Assembly (NCBI GenBank): GCA_023957575.1 | Contig: JAMLGU010000001.1 | Location: 248,001-312,000, forward strand | DNA: 64,000 nt | Source: Chitinophagaceae bacterium | Lineage (GTDB): Bacteria; Bacteroidota; Bacteroidia; Chitinophagales; Chitinophagaceae | Direction: 5' to 3' | Shown here: positions 28,625-37,694 of the stretch, piece after piece | How the letters are laid out: each line of letters starts with the position of its first letter | How positions within the stretch are numbered: position 1 is the stretch's first letter | Notes under the pieces: model-generated | The model's input: the letters and a program-made list of their open reading frames with translations, nothing else | Databases searched by the model: none | Told to the model about the DNA's origin: nothing | Made by a program: the position numbers and the translations under genes

Positions 28625-30397
28625 ATGTATCAACCGGGCACTGACAGGCTGTTCGAGGTGGAACCCCTAAGTTCCTACCTGCTGAATGAACTCAGAGATA
28701 TTCAAATGAGTGAAGGATATATTTCTGACGAAAAGATATCCTCACTTGCTCATAAATATGACATTTCAAAGGTAGAAGTGGAGGGTGTCGTCACTTTCTA
28801 TCATTTTCTGCACCGCAAACCCACCGGCAGGCATGTCGTTTATCTCAATAATAGCCTCACCTCTGTAATCAAAGGCTATGAAAGGGTAAAGGAATCCTTT
28901 GAAAGAGAAACCGGTGCCTTGATGGGGTCGGTGGATCGCACAGGAACTTTTGGCCTGTTTTCTACCCCCTGTATCGGCCTCAGCGATCAGGAACCGGCAG
29001 CATTAATTGATTTCTATCCTTTCATCAATCTGAATGCCATTAAAGTAAAAGATATCATCAACAGCATAAAACAAGGTGCCAGCCCTGCCGATATTTGCGA
29101 CTACCCTGCCGACAACATCCGCTATACACCCATCAGCGGATCCGTATTCTTTAGTGATTTTAAAGAAGGTTTGAGCCTTGAGAATGCTTTCAGGCTAAGT
29201 CCTGAAGAAATTATTGAAGAACTCAAGAAATCACAATTGGCCGGGCGTGGAGGCGCTTTTTTCCCTACCTGGATGAAGTGGGATGCCACCCGAAAGCAGG
29301 AGAGCCGGCTCAAGTTTATTATTTGCAATGCCGATGAAGGCGAACCCGGTACTTTCAAAGATCGTGTGCTTATCAACAGCCAGGCAGCCATGCTGATAGA
29401 AGGAATGATTATCGGCGGTAATACAGCAGGTGCGTCCTATGGAATTATTTATCTGAGAGGCGAATATTTATGGTTAGAAGAAAAACTGAATACAAAGATT
29501 CAGGAGTATTATCAAAAGGGATTATTGGGTAAAAATATTGGCGGAAAAGCCGGCTTTGATTTTGATCTGAGGATTCAGATGGGAGCAGGCGCCTATGTAT
29601 GCGGAGAGGAAACTGCTTTATTAGAATCAATGGAAGGAAAAAGAGGTGAACCCCGAACCAAGTGGTATCTGCCTGTAGAAAAAGGATACCTGCAAATGCC
29701 CACTATCATCAACAATGTAGAAACTTTCTGTGCGGTTGCAAGAATTTTTGAACAAGGGTTGGAAAGTTATTGTGAAAAGGGTATCCCCGGATCACCGGGA
29801 ACAAAAATTATCAGCGTCAGCGGTGACTGCAGCCTCCCTGGAATTTATGAGATTGAATGGGGTATGACGGTGGCAGAGTTACTGGAGCTTTGTGAGGCAA
29901 ATAATCCATATTTTATTCAGGTGAGCGGCCCATCTGGTGAATGTATTTCAATGAAAGAAAAATATCGCCGGATCTCGATGCTCGACCTGCTTGCCCGTAA
30001 AGATATCAGGTGTGGAGGCGCACTCACTGTTTATAATTCAGACAGAGACTTAATAATGATTCTGTCAAAATATGCCGAATTTTTCAAACATGAGTCCTGC
30101 GGTATCTGCACACCCTGCCGTGCCGGCAATTACCTGATTGAACGAAAACTCGATAAACTAAAAAACGGGCTGGCATCCGGTGAAGACCTGGAAGATATTA
30201 AAAGCTGGGCCAATATTATGAAAGCCAGCAGTCGTTGCGGACTTGGCAAAACAGCACCCAACAGTATGATCATGGCTATGGAAAAATTTGCAGACTATTT
30301 CTACAAGAGATTGTATCCTACAGACAATCAACATGAAGGAATAGTGGCTTTCGATATGGAAGCAGCCATAGCCGATTACGAAAAATATAAAAATTAG
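28625..30397 (+). CDS. hoxF: NAD-reducing hydrogenase diaphorase subunit HoxF (NuoE-NuoF type)
   Basis: 590 residues. The N-terminal 150 residues are NuoE-like, but the thioredoxin-fold iron-sulfur cysteines are mostly lost: YLNNSLTS replaces the first pair, leaving only Cys116 in STPCIGL. Residues 190-590 are NuoF-like: GRGGAFFPTWMKW and CNADEGEPGTFKDR form the FMN/NADH site. The [4Fe-4S] ligands are Cys482, 485 and 488 (ESCGICTPC) and Cys528 (SSRCGLG). It exchanges electrons between NAD(H) and the HoxU/HoxY clusters in a soluble cytoplasmic complex. First gene of the hox operon, 4 bases before hoxU-hoxY. Confidence 0.92.
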   Translation: MYQPGTDRLFEVEPLSSYLLNELRDIQMSEGYISDEKISSLAHKYDISKVEVEGVVTFYHFLHRKPTGRHVVYLNNSLTSVIKGYERVKESFERETGALMGSVDRTGTFGLFSTPCIGLSDQEPAALIDFYPFINLNAIKVKDIINSIKQGASPADICDYPADNIRYTPISGSVFFSDFKEGLSLENAFRLSPEEIIEELKKSQLAGRGGAFFPTWMKWDATRKQESRLKFIICNADEGEPGTFKDRVLINSQAAMLIEGMIIGGNTAGASYGIIYLRGEYLWLEEKLNTKIQEYYQKGLLGKNIGGKAGFDFDLRIQMGAGAYVCGEETALLESMEGKRGEPRTKWYLPVEKGYLQMPTIINNVETFCAVARIFEQGLESYCEKGIPGSPGTKIISVSGDCSLPGIYEIEWGMTVAELLELCEANNPYFIQVSGPSGECISMKEKYRRISMLDLLARKDIRCGGALTVYNSDRDLIMILSKYAEFFKHESCGICTPCRAGNYLIERKLDKLKNGLASGEDLEDIKSWANIMKASSRCGLGKTAPNSMIMAMEKFADYFYKRLYPTDNQHEGIVAFDMEAAIADYEKYKN

Positions 30398-30401
30398 AAT
30401 T

Positions 30402-31673
30402 ATGGCAAAAATGGTAAATATTGAAATAGACGGCTTACCCATTCAGGCAGAAGAAGGTAGAAATCTGATACAGGTAGCCAAAGAAAACGGATTTTTTATC
30501 CCTTCACTTTGCTATTATGAAAATATGGATCCGCCATTGGGAACCTGCCGTACCTGCACCTGCCGCATAAACGGCAAACCGGGGCCTGCCTGCACCGAAA
30601 AGGTGAGGGAGGGAATGCAGGTGGAAGTAAACAAAGCCGATCTGGTGGATATGCGTAAGTCCATAATAGAAATGATGTTTTCCGAAGGGAACCATTTTTG
30701 TCCATCCTGCGAAAAGAGCGGAAACTGCGATTTGCAACATATAGCTTACGAACTGGAAATTTCTCATACCCGGTTTCCGCATCTTTTCAAAGACAGGCTG
30801 ATCGATTATAACTCAAAGAGAATGGTTATGGAACATAATCGGTGTATCAAATGCCGGCGCTGTGTGGAGGAAGTTTTAACCGATGACGGGAAACGGGTCT
30901 TTATGTATATGAACAGGGGAAATGAAACCTTTGTTGGCATTGACTATGAACAGGAGGCCAAACTCTCAGAAGAGCAGGCAATAAATGCCATGAATATTTG
31001 CCCAACCGGCACTATTATCGTAAAGGGAAAAAGCTTTTCAAAACCCTTTGGCCAACGTGCTTTTGACCTTTCATCCTCACAAAAGAACTATGGTAAAAAA
31101 CCGGTTAAATTATCGCGCGGCGCCGTTATGGAAAAGAAAATCGTAGCAACTGCTTCGCTTGCCGGTTGCTTCGGTTGCCACATGTCTTTACTGGATGTGG
31201 ATACCGACCTGCTTGACCTGATAGAATTGGTCGAATTCAATAAATCGCCTTTAACCGATATTAAAAAATTTGCACACCGCTGCCATATTGGTATCATTGA
31301 GGGCGGATGCTGTAATGATGAAAACATAGAAGTGCTGCGTGAGTTCAGAGAGAAATGTGATATTCTGGTATCGCTTGGCGAATGTAGTATCTGGGGTGGG
31401 TTGCCGGCTATGCGCAATACGGTACCATTGGGTGAGTGCCTTGAAGAAGCATACCTGAACAGCTTCTCAAACGATGCTGCAAAAAGCACCATCCCTTACC
31501 ATGAAGATATTCCGAAATTGCTCAATCGGGTGTATGCCTGCAGTGAAATTGTGAAAATAGACTATTTCATTCCCGGCTGTCCGCCATCTGCCGGCCATAT
31601 CTGGAAGGCTATCAAAAATTTATTGTGGCACGAAGAATATTCAATCCTTTACTCAGAATTTAAATACGACTGA
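30402..31673 (+). CDS. Fused HoxU-HoxY: diaphorase small subunit plus hydrogenase small subunit
   Basis: 423 residues joining two normally separate subunits. Residues 1-225 are HoxU/NuoG-like: a [2Fe-2S] site (Cys37, 49, 52, 64), an H-C-C-C site (HFCPSCEKSGNC, 98-109) and a [4Fe-4S] set (Cys148, 151, 154, 200). From about residue 243 the chain is HoxY: SLAGCFGCHMS (Cys255, Cys258), LGECSIWGG and the late PGCPPSAGH supply the proximal cluster next to the NiFe site. No stop or start codon lies between the halves in frame. The fusion would give a fixed electron path from the NiFe subunit to the diaphorase. I know the two as separate genes in Ralstonia-type soluble hydrogenases. Confidence 0.92.
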   Translation: MAKMVNIEIDGLPIQAEEGRNLIQVAKENGFFIPSLCYYENMDPPLGTCRTCTCRINGKPGPACTEKVREGMQVEVNKADLVDMRKSIIEMMFSEGNHFCPSCEKSGNCDLQHIAYELEISHTRFPHLFKDRLIDYNSKRMVMEHNRCIKCRRCVEEVLTDDGKRVFMYMNRGNETFVGIDYEQEAKLSEEQAINAMNICPTGTIIVKGKSFSKPFGQRAFDLSSSQKNYGKKPVKLSRGAVMEKKIVATASLAGCFGCHMSLLDVDTDLLDLIELVEFNKSPLTDIKKFAHRCHIGIIEGGCCNDENIEVLREFREKCDILVSLGECSIWGGLPAMRNTVPLGECLEEAYLNSFSNDAAKSTIPYHEDIPKLLNRVYACSEIVKIDYFIPGCPPSAGHIWKAIKNLLWHEEYSILYSEFKYD

Positions 31674-31674
31674 T

Positions 31675-33126
31675 ATGTCAACAAAAATTGTTATTGATCC
31701 GGTAACCAGAGTTGAAGGTCATGGCCGCGTTACCATCCATTTGGACGAATACGGAAAGGTGAAAGACTCGTATCTGCACATTGTGGAGTTCCGTGGTTTT
31801 GAAAGATTTATTCAGGGGCATCCATACTGGGAGGCGCCTGCATTGGTACAACGGCTCTGTGGTATCTGCCCTGTCAGTCATCACCTCGCCGCAGCCAAGG
31901 CTATTGATCAGATCGTTGGAATTGATCCAAAAGACCTTTCACCGGCTGCCAATAAATTGCGCCGACTGATGCATTACGGGCAAATATTTCAGTCGCATGC
32001 ACTGCATTTCTTTTATCTGGCTTCTCCTGATCTGTTGTTTGGGGTAGATGCTCCGGTAGAAAAAAGAAATGTGGTAGCAGTGGCTGTTGCAGACAAAGAA
32101 TTGGCTACGAGAGGAATCATTATGCGGAAATTTGGCCAGGAAATCATTAAAGCCATTGCAGGGAAAAGAATTCATGGTATTTCCTGCGTGCCGGGAGGTG
32201 TTTATAAAACATTTTCGGTAAAAGAAAGAGATTATTTTTTGAAAGGAGAAGACATTCCCAATATTGATACCATGATTGAGTGGATGAAAGATATGCTCGG
32301 TTTCATAAAATCCTATCATGAAAAAAACAAACATTTTATGGAAACATTTGCCGGGTTTCCGTCAGGACATCTGGGAATGGTGGATGATGATGGAAATCTG
32401 GAGTTTTATCATGGAAAGTTAAGAGCCATTGACGGTGTAGGAAATAAAACACTCGATGATGTGGAAACGGATCACTATCTGAAATATTTTGCAGAAGCAG
32501 TGGAGAAATGGTCTTATATGAAATTTCCGTATCTGAAACAAATCGGGAGAGAAAGGGGTTGGAGTCGCGTAGGACCTCTGGCACGTATTAATATATGTCA
32601 CCAGATTCGTACGCCCCTGGCTGAAAACGAAAGGCGCTCCTTTTTTGAATTTGCCGGCAAGAAGGTGGTAAACAGTACTATGTTTTCGCACTGGGCCCGA
32701 TTAATAGAAATGCTTGCCTGTGCGGAGGAAATAAAACTATTGCTAAACGATCCGGATATTTTGAGTGAAGACCTTGTAAGAAACGGAATCCCCCGATTAC
32801 AGGGTATCGGAATTATTGAAGCGCCACGCGGCACACTTACACATCATTACGTAGTGGATGAAAATGGAATGATAACGCGTTGCAATCTCATTGTGTCAAC
32901 TACCCACAATAATGATGCGATGAACCGCGCGGTGAAATGGGTGGCTGAAAATGTTATCAGCAATAAAGGCGCTATCACCGATGGAATGTTGAATCAGGTG
33001 GAAACAGCTATACGGGCTTATGACCCTTGCCTCAGTTGTGCCACTCATGCCATCGGTAAAATGCCGCTTAAAATACAATTGTATAATTTTGCCGGTGTTT
33101 TATTAGATGAGCGAACAAAAAATTAA
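31675..33126 (+). CDS. hoxH: NAD-reducing [NiFe] hydrogenase large subunit HoxH
   Basis: 483 residues carrying the NiFe active site. The N-terminal pair is RLCGICPVSHH (Cys62, Cys65) and the C-terminal pair is DPCLSCATH (Cys452, Cys455). After His458 there is a 25-residue tail, the peptide normally removed by a maturation protease once nickel is inserted. The sequence is of group 3 (cytoplasmic bidirectional) type, in line with the HoxF partner. It begins one base after the hoxU-hoxY stop and overlaps the protease gene by 20 bases. Confidence 0.95.
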   Translation: MSTKIVIDPVTRVEGHGRVTIHLDEYGKVKDSYLHIVEFRGFERFIQGHPYWEAPALVQRLCGICPVSHHLAAAKAIDQIVGIDPKDLSPAANKLRRLMHYGQIFQSHALHFFYLASPDLLFGVDAPVEKRNVVAVAVADKELATRGIIMRKFGQEIIKAIAGKRIHGISCVPGGVYKTFSVKERDYFLKGEDIPNIDTMIEWMKDMLGFIKSYHEKNKHFMETFAGFPSGHLGMVDDDGNLEFYHGKLRAIDGVGNKTLDDVETDHYLKYFAEAVEKWSYMKFPYLKQIGRERGWSRVGPLARINICHQIRTPLAENERRSFFEFAGKKVVNSTMFSHWARLIEMLACAEEIKLLLNDPDILSEDLVRNGIPRLQGIGIIEAPRGTLTHHYVVDENGMITRCNLIVSTTHNNDAMNRAVKWVAENVISNKGAITDGMLNQVETAIRAYDPCLSCATHAIGKMPLKIQLYNFAGVLLDERTKN

Positions 33127-33559
33127 AAAACTGATTATCGGAATAGGCAATGAAGGCCGTGGAGATGATGGCCTTGGATGGCGCTTTGCAGAAAAAGCTG
33201 AAGTACTTTCTGCAGAAAATTTTGACATTGAGTATCGGTACCAGTTGCAGGTAGAGGATGCAGAACTGGTATCCCGCTATGACTATGTAATCTTTGCCGA
33301 TGCTACAGTGGAATGGTTTGAAAACGGATTTGATTTTGCACCCTGTAAATCAGGAGGTGAGTATTTTTTTTCTTCTCATTTGCAAAGCCCGGAAGCAGTA
33401 TTGCATTTGGCAGAAACCTTGTACAAAACTAAGCCGGAAGCCTTTATCATGCGTATTTGTGGTGAAGATTGGGAAATGGGTATTGGTTTAAGTCTTCAGG
33501 CAAGTGAAAGTTTGAAAAAAGCAATTGCTTACTTTGAGAAGTATGTAATAAATTTCTGA
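33107..33559 (+). CDS. hoxW: Hydrogenase maturation protease (HoxW/HycI family)
   Basis: 150 residues. It starts with the family motif IIGIGNEGRGDDGLG (about 9-23), whose Glu and Asp bind the nickel of the HoxH precursor. The second metal-region motif is FADATVEW (about 63-70). It should cleave HoxH after the conserved His458. Its start overlaps the end of hoxH, matching a dedicated endopeptidase for that subunit. The C-terminal part (FIMRICGEDWEMGIGLS) is characteristic of the group 3d-type protease. Confidence 0.88.
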   Translation: MSEQKIKKLIIGIGNEGRGDDGLGWRFAEKAEVLSAENFDIEYRYQLQVEDAELVSRYDYVIFADATVEWFENGFDFAPCKSGGEYFFSSHLQSPEAVLHLAETLYKTKPEAFIMRICGEDWEMGIGLSLQASESLKKAIAYFEKYVINF

Positions 33560-33576
33560 TTAGAAAATAATACCCA

Positions 33577-33927
33577 TTATCCTTCATCTTCCAGCTCGAA
33601 ACTAATGACTTTCATCTCTTTTCCCTGGGTGATTTTTACAAGATAACTATCGCAATCCGGGCAGGGAGTGGCATAGCTGTTCATAGTGAACTCGCAACTG
33701 CATTGGCTACATTGCGCTTTTCCTTCTACCATTTCCATCTTCAATACTGCTTTGGAAAGCAGTGTTCTTGCCTTCACAATATCAAAGGCAAACTGGAGCG
33801 CATCTACTTCAATACTGCTCAATGCTCCAACCTTAATGAGTACGCATGAAACATAACCTTTACTTTCTTTAGGAATAGCAGATTGAATGATATCAATGAT
33901 TGAATTAGCAACCGATACTTCATGCAT
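33577..33927 (-). CDS. hypA: Hydrogenase nickel insertion protein HypA
   Basis: 116 residues. Begins MHEVS, whose N-terminal Met/His/Glu are nickel ligands in HypA. The zinc site is CSQCSCEF plus TPCPDCDS (two CxxC motifs, about 72-95). It delivers nickel to the HoxH precursor with HypB. Last gene of the minus-strand nickel operon, 3 bases after the FmdE-like gene and convergent with the hox operon. HypB, C, D, E and F are not in this window. Confidence 0.93.
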   Translation of the reverse strand: MHEVSVANSIIDIIQSAIPKESKGYVSCVLIKVGALSSIEVDALQFAFDIVKARTLLSKAVLKMEMVEGKAQCSQCSCEFTMNSYATPCPDCDSYLVKITQGKEMKVISFELEDEG

Positions 33928-33930
33928 GGC

Positions 33931-34578
33931 TTATAGTTTTTCAATTACAAATATCTGATGCCGGTCATAAGATCTCCAATAGTTGTGGGCAAGCTTCTCT
34001 ATATAATCCCAGTAATCATGAGAGTGGCCATATTGCCGCACTCCGTTTTGTATATCGGCCTGCACCTGCTTTAGAACCTCATTTTTCAGTGATAATTTAA
34101 TTCTTCGATTTTTACACTCACAAATAATGGTTGGGTTTTCAAGAACTGTATCCGAAACAGAGATCAAACCCTGACCGATAGTGGCACCCGTACTGATTTG
34201 TACGCCATCATTAAAACAACTCAAAGGAGGACGATTGCCGGCATAAGAAGTAACCTTTAGTTTGCCTGACCCTACATTGAAATATTCACAGGCCATAGTT
34301 CCTGCCTTGGCGCCGAGGATTGAATAAATGCCGATATGTCCGTGAATTTCATTAGTGAGTACAACTGCCTTCCACTCTTTAATACCATATTTGTCTATTA
34401 TCTCTTCGATAAAACCGGCATACTCCTCTTTATATAATGAAGGATCAGTCGGGAAAATTTTAAAGGTATTCATGACGGCTGTTTTGTTTAAATACAGCTT
34501 TTCATCCAGCTTACTCTTTCTTTGATGGATGGCAGCAATGCCGACGTTTACATCATCTAAAATGCCACTATTATTCAT
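33931..34578 (-). CDS. FmdE-like protein of the nickel/hydrogenase operon
   Basis: 215 residues. The middle resembles the FmdE fold: EIHGHIGIYSILGAKAG (about 83-100) and PPLSCFNDGVQISTGATIGQGLISV (about 121-145), corresponding to the family's HGHxCPG and CGVDAIQxxTGCTxGKGNL stretches. Metal-ligand cysteines are partly altered: the first motif has HIG instead of HxCPG. FmdE itself is a formylmethanofuran-dehydrogenase accessory protein; no methanogenic gene occurs here. Position between a TonB receptor and HypA suggests a metal-handling role in the periplasm or cytoplasm, but I see no signal peptide. Function unknown. Confidence 0.7.
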   Translation of the reverse strand: MNNSGILDDVNVGIAAIHQRKSKLDEKLYLNKTAVMNTFKIFPTDPSLYKEEYAGFIEEIIDKYGIKEWKAVVLTNEIHGHIGIYSILGAKAGTMACEYFNVGSGKLKVTSYAGNRPPLSCFNDGVQISTGATIGQGLISVSDTVLENPTIICECKNRRIKLSLKNEVLKQVQADIQNGVRQYGHSHDYWDYIEKLAHNYWRSYDRHQIFVIEKL

Positions 34579-34580
34579 TT

Positions 34581-36389
34581 TCAGAATTTTAAATTAATCC
34601 CGGCAGAAAAGTTTGTTTTAGGCATGGGATAACCATAATTGATTTCATACTGCTGATTGAGCAAATTATTTCCGGTTACAAATACACTCAGATTCTTAAG
34701 CGGCATAACACTCAACCTTGCATTTACCAAAGCATAAGACTGAGTCTTTATTGGTTTCAAACTGGTATATAATTTATCAATATACTGAAGTCCTGCAAAC
34801 AAAGACCAGATTTTATAGCTGTAGTTTGCATTAATGTTAAACTGTTGCTTAGGCGCTGCCAGGGTTATTTTTTCCTGATACAGGAAACTATAATTGGAAT
34901 GTAAATGCAGATTTTGTAGCGGCATATAATTTACAGACACTTCAATTCCTTTATTATTAAATTTACCTACATTTTGTCTTTTTGCATTTGGCGGCACACC
35001 CACTACTTCAATCATATTACAACCATCTGCAACATAGCCGGTTAATTCAAATCTTAGTTTTTTATTGAGCAGGCTTTGCAGATAACTGATTTCATAGTTC
35101 ATCATCCGTTCGGGCTTCAGTTCAGGATTGGGGGCGTATAAATAAAGTTCCATGATGCTTGGACTTCTGAAGCCTTTTGAAACGGTAGCTTTGAAGGTTG
35201 TAGCATTGGTGGGGTTATAAGCGATACCGCCGGTAGGCACCCATTCTGTTCCAAAAATTGTATGATTTTCAAGTCGCAAACCTGCACTGGCCGTAAGTTG
35301 TGTGCCAATTGCCTGTTGTGTGTAAACATATCCGGCAACATCATTCACCGTCTTGAGTTTATCTTTGGCCATTCCGGCATTAGCCTTTCCGCCATATTGT
35401 ATAAGGTCGGTACCAACTGTAAATATATTACCCTTAAACAATCTGAAAGTCTGGTAAAGCATTATTCCCGAATTTCTATCGGAAGAAATAAAGCCATCAG
35501 ACAAATCGTGGTCGCCGAAATTATGATATACTTTTAAAGCGCCCTCTGATTTTGCAAATTTGTTCATCAAAGCAAAAGAAGTTTTACCCCTTAAAATATC
35601 AACATTAAAAAAAGCAGGTTTAAAAACCGGGCCGTTGTCATTAGCATCAAATTTGGCAATACTAAAATCGGCCATAGCGCTGAAATGTTCATTAATAGTA
35701 TAACCAATTTTGGCATAACCATTGGTGATTTTAAAATCGGTGCTATCGCGGATTCCATCTGTCTGATCGTGATTTACGGATGCAAACACATCCCATTTTT
35801 TATTTTTATACCCAAGAGTGGCATAATATTTTTGAGTGTTATAAGAACCATAAGACCCCCCAAGAGAGCCATTAAAACCATCTTTGCTGTTTTTTCTGGT
35901 AATGATATTTATCACACCTCCCATTGCATTTGTACCATACAGAACAGATCCGGGACCCCGGATAACTTCAACTTTTTCAACGTCAGATGCTACATAAGCA
36001 TCAGCAAGCGGATGGCTGAAAAGTCCCTGAAACTGTGGATGTCCGTCAATCAAAACCAAAACGCCGGTATTAGGCGCGCCACCCACACCACGGATACTGA
36101 TACCACCCGATCCTCCGGTAGCCACACCAAAGCCCAGGATATTTCTTTCGGTTACAAAAACACCCGGAACGTAGGTATTTAAGGTTGGTAAAATATTTAT
36201 CTGACCGGTATTTTCAATTTCCTGCCTGTTTATTTGAGAAACTGTAAACGGAACCTTCTTTTTTAAGGTTTCAATTTTTGAACCCGTTACCACCACTTCT
36301 TCAAGCGTAGTTGTATCCTTTCTTTCATCCTGTGAAAAGCCGATATTAAAAATCAATATTGCCAACAATAAAAATAAAATTCTTTTCAT
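34581..36389 (-). CDS. TonB-dependent outer-membrane receptor, probably for nickel
   Basis: 602 residues: signal peptide MKRILFLLLAILIFNIGFSQ, a TonB-box-like LEEVVVTGSK, a plug with ISIRGVGGAPNTGVLVLIDGHPQ and VEVIRGPGSVLYGTNAMGGVINIITRK, and a barrel ending AGINLKF. It lacks the carboxypeptidase-like domain of SusC proteins, so it is a metal- or cofactor-type receptor. It lies 44 bases after nikR and 2 bases before the FmdE-like gene, with hypA next. The natural inference is a NikR-controlled nickel (or nickel-chelate) receptor, as known in Helicobacter. Confidence 0.85.
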   Translation of the reverse strand: MKRILFLLLAILIFNIGFSQDERKDTTTLEEVVVTGSKIETLKKKVPFTVSQINRQEIENTGQINILPTLNTYVPGVFVTERNILGFGVATGGSGGISIRGVGGAPNTGVLVLIDGHPQFQGLFSHPLADAYVASDVEKVEVIRGPGSVLYGTNAMGGVINIITRKNSKDGFNGSLGGSYGSYNTQKYYATLGYKNKKWDVFASVNHDQTDGIRDSTDFKITNGYAKIGYTINEHFSAMADFSIAKFDANDNGPVFKPAFFNVDILRGKTSFALMNKFAKSEGALKVYHNFGDHDLSDGFISSDRNSGIMLYQTFRLFKGNIFTVGTDLIQYGGKANAGMAKDKLKTVNDVAGYVYTQQAIGTQLTASAGLRLENHTIFGTEWVPTGGIAYNPTNATTFKATVSKGFRSPSIMELYLYAPNPELKPERMMNYEISYLQSLLNKKLRFELTGYVADGCNMIEVVGVPPNAKRQNVGKFNNKGIEVSVNYMPLQNLHLHSNYSFLYQEKITLAAPKQQFNINANYSYKIWSLFAGLQYIDKLYTSLKPIKTQSYALVNARLSVMPLKNLSVFVTGNNLLNQQYEINYGYPMPKTNFSAGINLKF

Positions 36390-36433
36390 TACCTAAAATC
36401 TATCTGGTTTTTTTATATCATTAATATTTAAGT

Positions 36434-36832
36434 TTATACTGCGGCAATGACCAACTTGCCGTGTTTGATACCTTTAATGCTGATTATTGCATCTGCTATT
36501 TCCTGAAGTTTTTGTGCTTTACCTTTCATGGCAATCGTTTCAAGGCATAAATCATGAGACAAGTGAATATGCTGGGTTGATAAAATAATGTTATGATAAT
36601 CGTGCTGAACAGATGTGAGTTTATTACTCAGGTCGTGTTTGTGATGGTCATATACTATTACCAGTGCGCCGGCAACAGTACTGTTTTTACTTATTTTTTC
36701 AGAAACTGCAGCATCTTTTATCAGGTGTCTGACGGCTTGAGAACGATTTGGAAATTTTCTGTCAGAGACTAATTGATCCAGTTCGTTTAATGTGCTTTCT
36801 TCAAGCGATACTCCAAAACGTTTTATCTTCAT
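36434..36832 (-). CDS. nikR: Nickel-responsive regulator NikR
   Basis: 132 residues. Ribbon-helix-helix DNA-binding domain 1-45 (MKIKRFGVSLEESTLNELDQL) and a C-terminal ACT-like tetramerisation domain. The four nickel ligands of E. coli NikR (His76, His87, His89, Cys95) are present as His77, His88, His90 and Cys96 in QHDYHN and QHIHLSHDLCL. It should repress its own operon when nickel is plentiful. The perfect inverted repeat immediately before the start codon is the obvious operator. Confidence 0.95.
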   Translation of the reverse strand: MKIKRFGVSLEESTLNELDQLVSDRKFPNRSQAVRHLIKDAAVSEKISKNSTVAGALVIVYDHHKHDLSNKLTSVQHDYHNIILSTQHIHLSHDLCLETIAMKGKAQKLQEIADAIISIKGIKHGKLVIAAV

Positions 36833-36833
36833 C

Positions 36834-36861
36834 GTGTTACTAATTTTAAAATAAGTAACAC
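36834..36861 (-). promoter_or_regulatory. NikR operator, perfect GTGTTAC-N14-GTAACAC
   Basis: Seven-base half-sites with no mismatch, spaced by 14 bases, starting one base upstream of the nikR start codon. Half-sites of this form have been described for NikR proteins outside the E. coli GTATGA type (Geobacter, from memory). A second palindrome, TGATAATTATCA (36892-36903), lies further upstream. Confidence 0.8.
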
Positions 36862-36995
36862 AAAAATAGCAATCAAATGATATTTATCAGGTGATAATTA
36901 TCATGTTTTCAGATATCTTTTAATATCCATTACACTTTCAGAAGCTTGAAACGAATTCGGCATCAACTATTTTATAACTATTTTAGAAATATAAA

Positions 36996-37640
36996 TTATG
37001 GAGACAGTCTTTCTATTTTCCAACTGCCATCATCCTGTAGTGTATAAAGGATACGGTCATGCATACGGCTCGGACGACCTTGCCAGAATTCTATTTGAGA
37101 GGGTTTCACCCTGTATCCTCCCCAATGAGGCGGTTTGGGTATTTCGCCGTGTTTAAATCTTTCGCGGTAAAAATTAAATGTTTCCTTAAGGAAAGCGGTT
37201 CCTGCAACCACCACACTTTGCGCCGAAGCCCATGCGCCAATTCTGCTTCCTTCGGGGCGGCTGTTGAAGTAAGCCAGACTTTCTTCAACAGTTGTCTTCT
37301 CTGCAACACCTGTTATGGCTACCTGCCTTTCTAATTCTTTCCAAAAAAATAAAAGGCAAACTTGGGCATTGTGAGAAATATGATTCCCTTTGCGGCTGTT
37401 ATAATTAGTATAGAAAATAAATCCACGGTCATCAAAGCCCTTCAGTAAAACCGTTCTTGCATAGGGCGCATTGTTTTCATCTACAGTGGAGAGTGTCATT
37501 GCATTTACTTCTATGAACTTTGAGTCCACCGCTTCCTGCCACCATGTAGTGAATTGTTTTATTGGGTTTTTGTCAACTTCGTTTTCATTCAAACTCTTTT
37601 TTGCATATTCAATTCTTATATCTGCAATTTCTTTATTCAT
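36996..37640 (-). CDS. pdxH: Pyridoxamine 5'-phosphate oxidase
   Basis: About 214 residues from ATG 37640; an upstream ATG at 37655 adds only MLFKS. FMN-dependent oxidase that makes pyridoxal phosphate from PNP or PMP. Family marks: MTLSTVDENNAPYARTVLLKGFDDRGFIFYTNYNSRKG (about 50-88), the FFWKELERQVAITG strand, SRPEGSRIGAWASAQS, and the C-terminal WGGYRVKPSQIEFWQGRPSRMHDRILY, which ends in RLSP. All expected segments are intact. Confidence 0.95.
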   Translation of the reverse strand: MNKEIADIRIEYAKKSLNENEVDKNPIKQFTTWWQEAVDSKFIEVNAMTLSTVDENNAPYARTVLLKGFDDRGFIFYTNYNSRKGNHISHNAQVCLLFFWKELERQVAITGVAEKTTVEESLAYFNSRPEGSRIGAWASAQSVVVAGTAFLKETFNFYRERFKHGEIPKPPHWGGYRVKPSQIEFWQGRPSRMHDRILYTLQDDGSWKIERLSP

Positions 37641-37694
37641 ACTTTTAAACAACAACCTTTTACGTTCTACTTTATTTCAGTCTTAGTCTTCATT

